Of a DNA stretch of 41,145 bases, positions 38,825 to 41,145 are shown in pieces (position 1 is the first letter of the stretch; each line of letters begins with the position of its first letter). The translations under genes were made by a program, and so were the position numbers. A model generated the notes under the pieces. The model was not told the origin of the DNA and ran no database searches. It was given only the letters and a program-made list of their open reading frames with translations. The DNA is from Phycisphaerae bacterium (GTDB lineage Bacteria > Planctomycetota > Phycisphaerae > UBA1845 > Fen-1342), in NCBI GenBank assembly GCA_030428945.1, contig JAUIEC010000024.1, forward strand, positions 1-41,145, given 5' to 3'.

Positions 38825-39560
38825 TCCGGTCCCGGTCTATCGCTGGCCGCGGATCCGGGAACGGCGCGACGGGAGCGTCCGCGTCTCGGGCCGCTGCCTG
38901 GGCGTCCTGCGCTGGCGACTGCTGTTGCTCGCCACACGGATCGCGCTGCTGGCGACGGGGGTGTACCTGCTGACGATCACGTTTTTGCCGGAGATCTCGC
39001 GCTCCTGGGGCGGATGGGCTCTGGAGCATCAACGGACCATCGACGGCTGGATTGAGGATCTGCGCCTGGCCAACCCCTGGCTGGTCCGGGTGCTGGGCGA
39101 GAGCGCGAAGCATCTCGCGGCGATGCTGGTGTTCGTTGTGGCGCCGCTGCTGATCATCGCTTCGCGTCCGTTGGCCTGGCTGGTCAGCCTGCCGCTGTGC
39201 CTGATCCTCTGGCCACTGGTCTCGCGCCGGATCCGGCTGACGATCCGGCCGGACCGGGTGATCCTGCACCGCCTGCTCTGGCGGGTGGTGCTGCCGCGTC
39301 AGGGCGAGGACAGCCAGATCTCGTTCCGCGTCGCGGAGTTGAACACGCTTTCGCCGACAATGGCGCACCTCGCGCAGAGCCGGGCCCTGAAGTTCTTCAG
39401 CCCGAAGGGCCCGGTGGCCGCCGTGCTGATGCACGGGCTGCGGAGCTACACGATTGCCTGTCCGCTGATTGCCCGCCGCAGCGACGAGATCGTTGCGGCC
39501 TGTCTGTACGCGATGAAACGAACCCGGCCGATGGCCGGTGACCTGCATGGAGACTGGTGA
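38808..39560 (+). CDS. membrane protein following the coupling protein
   Basis: 250 residues. Hydrophobic helices: LLLLATRIALLATGVYLLTI (about 37-56), HLAAMLVFVVAPLLIIASRP (about 100-120) and WLVSLPLCLILWPLV (about 123-138), then a soluble domain that resembles a PH-like fold (RIRLTIRPDRVILHRLLW). It overlaps the T4CP end by 17 bases. Inference: membrane anchor or partner for the otherwise soluble T4CP. Confidence 0.75.
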   Translation: MLMAADPVPVYRWPRIRERRDGSVRVSGRCLGVLRWRLLLLATRIALLATGVYLLTITFLPEISRSWGGWALEHQRTIDGWIEDLRLANPWLVRVLGESAKHLAAMLVFVVAPLLIIASRPLAWLVSLPLCLILWPLVSRRIRLTIRPDRVILHRLLWRVVLPRQGEDSQISFRVAELNTLSPTMAHLAQSRALKFFSPKGPVAAVLMHGLRSYTIACPLIARRSDEIVAACLYAMKRTRPMAGDLHGDW

Positions 39561-39868
39561 TGTCGAAACTTGATCGATCCTACCGGGATGACTTCAACCG
39601 TGCCGCGGCGAAGCCGCAGCCGAAGCGGTACGACAAGCCCGAGCCGACCCTGGAGTACCGGCCGGATGGGTGGGTGGTCCGGATGGTGCACCGGGAACTC
39701 GACACGCGCGCCCGGGCGGCGAACGCCCAGACACGGCAGCCGCCCGAGCGCGCCCAGAAGCAGCCCGAGCTGGGCCGGTCATTCAGTCGTGCGGCCCGCG
39801 GCGGACTCGCGAAGGCGCAGTTCAACCGGGCTGCCGAGAAAGAGAAGGATCAGGGCCGCGGGCGGTAG
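39560..39868 (+). CDS. small basic hypothetical protein
   Basis: 102 residues from ATG 39560, overlapping the previous stop (TGATG). Highly charged, Arg/Gln/Pro-rich: YRDDFNRAAAKPQPKR, RAANAQTRQPPERAQKQPE, GRSFSRAARGGLAKAQFNRA. Probably disordered and nucleic acid binding. Cotranscribed with the T4CP block. No family recognised. Confidence 0.65.
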   Translation: MSKLDRSYRDDFNRAAAKPQPKRYDKPEPTLEYRPDGWVVRMVHRELDTRARAANAQTRQPPERAQKQPELGRSFSRAARGGLAKAQFNRAAEKEKDQGRGR

Positions 39869-39904
39869 CTTGCGCGGCGCTGCCCAAACGTAGTAAGGTG
39901 AACC

Positions 39905-40189
39905 ATGACCAATGAAGAGCACACCGAACTGTGGCTGACCCCGGAAACCCGGATCGTGACGATGCCGGACGGGACGACGCGGCCGCTGACGTATTCGATG
40001 CTGACCTGGGACGCGTACGACGACCTGATCGACCTCGGCTACGAGCATGCGTGGCTGATCTCGCTGGCCGAGTCCCGCGAGAGCTGGCCGGAAGGGCTGC
40101 CGTTCGAGATGCGGCTCTCATCGACGATCGCGTACGTGCACAAGGAACACCGTGAGCGTTTCGGGCCGGCCGGGTTCGCACACGGGTAA
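39905..40189 (+). CDS. small hypothetical protein
   Basis: 94 residues. EHTELWLTPETRIVTMPDGT, then SMLTWDAYDDLIDLGYEHAW. AAGGTG lies before the ATG. Mixed beta/helix and acidic. No family recognised. Part of a closely spaced plus-strand run after the T4CP genes. Confidence 0.65.
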   Translation: MTNEEHTELWLTPETRIVTMPDGTTRPLTYSMLTWDAYDDLIDLGYEHAWLISLAESRESWPEGLPFEMRLSSTIAYVHKEHRERFGPAGFAHG

Positions 40190-40211
40190 TCCCCCACAGG
40201 AGACAAACGCC

Positions 40212-40430
40212 ATGGCGAAGGAGAAGCAGCCGGCCAGGTCGATGCCGGACTTTCATCCCGATTTCTACGTGAACGAAGTCGGCGACGTGGTGGAGGGGAT
40301 CACCAACCAGACCGGGATCCCGGGGCCGGCCTTCCCGCTCGAGTCGAGCGCGGAGCACCGGCAGAAGAAACAGGCCGAGAAGGAAGGGCCGCGTCGATCC
40401 CGGAAGCGGGACGACGGGCGGTCGCGCTGA
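40212..40430 (+). CDS. small charged hypothetical protein
   Basis: 72 residues from ATG 40212 (AGGAGA at good spacing). MPDFHPDFYVNEVGDVVEGI, then basic RQKKQAEKEGPRRSRKRDD. Acidic N-terminal half, basic C-terminal half. Function unknown. Confidence 0.65.
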   Translation: MAKEKQPARSMPDFHPDFYVNEVGDVVEGITNQTGIPGPAFPLESSAEHRQKKQAEKEGPRRSRKRDDGRSR

Positions 40431-40447
40431 TTGCAGGGGGAAGTCAG

Positions 40448-40834
40448 ATGATCAGGGAACTTGTCGAGCAGTTGCGGAACGAGCAGTCGGTGCTGAGTGG
40501 CCAGGTCAAAGAACTCGAGCGGAGCCTGCGGGAGAAGAAGGCGGAGTTGAAGCAGGTGTCCGGGGCCCTGCGTGAGCTGAACGGCAGGAAGCCCAGGAAG
40601 CCAGCAGGGCAGGGGGGCGTCACGACCGAGGTGGTCGCTGGCCTGATCGAAGAGGCCCTGGCCGGCGGTCCGCTGACAAGCGAGGAGCTGAAACAGGCGG
40701 TCGAGGCGCGGCTGAACGGGCAGCCGCGGACCGGGCTGCATCTGCGGCTCAAGGATGCCCTCGAGAGCGAGCGGTTCCGGCTGCGGGACGGACGGTGGGA
40801 ACTCACGGCAGTTCCACAGCGGACCCCTTCCTAG
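40448..40834 (+). CDS. coiled-coil and winged-helix protein
   Basis: 128 residues. Coiled coil at 1-45 (LVEQLRNEQSVLSGQVKELE), Lys/Pro linker (NGRKPRKPAGQGG), then a winged-helix-like domain with TEVVAGLIEEALAGGPLTSE, LKQAVEARL and RFRLRDGRWEL. Probably a dimeric DNA-binding protein, perhaps nucleoid-associated or a regulator of the transfer operon. Its stop overlaps the convergent junction gene by four bases. RBS GGGGGAAG. Confidence 0.7.
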   Translation: MIRELVEQLRNEQSVLSGQVKELERSLREKKAELKQVSGALRELNGRKPRKPAGQGGVTTEVVAGLIEEALAGGPLTSEELKQAVEARLNGQPRTGLHLRLKDALESERFRLRDGRWELTAVPQRTPS

Positions 40835-41145
40835 ACGGTCGGAATTGAAACACCGCGCCCACGCTTAATCTCGAGCAGGTCGGTGTCTCCCATTTCCGTG
40901 ATCAGGTCTGGGATGCTTACGGTTTGGTAAGTCGAGAACGCTGCCTCTATCGCGACGGTCAGGTCCGGGCGCTTGATGTTCCTGCCCCCAGCAAGGTGAT
41001 GCGTAAGGGCAACAGCGACCTTGCGCTTCCGCTTTCCCCACCCTGACGCTGCCCGGAAAAAGCGGGCGACGTACGGGTTACGTTCAAACTCCCGCTTTAA
41101 CGCAGCCTTGAGGGCAGGATTGTTCTTGTACGGTACGCGGACCTT
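40831..41145 (-). CDS. hypothetical protein, C-terminal part of the junction gene
   Basis: Downstream part of the gene beginning at 211 (or 145). Position 41145 corresponds to 127, so reading enters here at the codon for Lys7 of the ATG-started version and ends at TAG (40831-40833). The C-terminal half contains IPDLITEMGDTDLLEIKRGR. No known domain is recognised. It converges on the coiled-coil/winged-helix gene that ends at 40834. Confidence 0.55.
   Translation of the reverse strand, partial: KVRVPYKNNPALKAALKREFERNPYVARFFRAASGWGKRKRKVAVALTHHLAGGRNIKRPDLTVAIEAAFSTYQTVSIPDLITEMGDTDLLEIKRGRGVSIPTV
41019..41145. repeat. terminal direct repeat, right copy
   Basis: Second copy of bases 1-127, base for base. 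Joining the two copies closes the molecule and restores an open minus-strand gene (211 to 1, then 41018 to 40831). Confidence 0.93.

Noticed and set aside
1..41145. rRNA and tRNA genes
   Set aside because: No rRNA signature or tRNA cloverleaf was recognised by eye on either strand; a dedicated scan was not possible.

Overview
The window is very probably one complete circular plasmid of about 41.0 kb. Its last 127 bases (41019-41145) repeat its first 127 exactly, and an intact reading frame runs across the join. The gene set fits a plasmid: a replication initiator, a ParA partition system with a palindromic site array, MobC/relaxase/coupling-protein mobilization genes with an oriT-like hairpin cluster, a tyrosine recombinase, VapBC, ArdC and an orphan methyltransferase. 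The DNA looks GC-rich. Several proteins (a membrane protein ending in a CGYC...CPECGE zinc ribbon, a giant YD-repeat protein, many small zinc-ribbon and Arg-rich proteins) recall Planctomycetes, but that host assignment is inference from protein style.

Layout. 0-1.1 kb: small minus-strand genes (junction protein, zinc-ribbon protein, DUF1883 protein, tiny basic protein). 1.1-2.2 kb: XRE regulator with ImmA/IrrE protease. 2.2-4.3 kb: relaxase, MobC and oriT-like region. 4.4-6.5 kb: YhcG/DUF1016 nuclease, a membrane HEPN-like protein and a 44-residue basic protein. 6.5-10.4 kb: a probably frameshifted HTH gene, ArdC, a small protein and a NERD nuclease-like protein. 10.5-18.0 kb: a nucleotide-signalling defence island. 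18.1-20.1 kb: tyrosine recombinase with a dif-like site, then IS relics. 20.1-26.7 kb: a 1999-residue Rhs/YD-repeat protein and a downstream membrane protein. 27.0-30.2 kb: methyltransferase, small genes and VapBC. 30.2-33.4 kb: zinc-ribbon/HEPN protein, Rep, candidate countertranscribed RNA and origin region. 33.4-35.1 kb: parA, parB-like gene and centromere-like palindromes. 35.2-40.8 kb: two hypothetical genes, two lipoproteins, a VirD4-like coupling protein and a run of small genes.

The most interesting block is 10.5-18.0 kb. On the minus strand lies an apparent type II CBASS operon: CD-NTase, Cap2 (E2-E1), Cap3 (JAB protease) and an effector joining a Ser alpha/beta-hydrolase to a SAVED-like domain. 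Facing it is a 707-residue protein whose C-terminus resembles a diadenylate cyclase (DAC/DisA-N) domain with altered motifs, followed by a small winged-helix protein. Two nucleotide-cyclase-like genes thus sit tail to tail on a mobilizable plasmid.

A second striking region is replication control. The rep leader from a predicted promoter (TSS near 33016) is crossed by a divergent transcription unit of about 90 nt with its own promoter and intrinsic terminator. A 15-codon leader frame ends TGATG on the rep start. Both resemble antisense-RNA and leader-peptide copy-number control. No VirB/T4SS channel genes are seen, so the plasmid looks mobilizable rather than self-transmissible.
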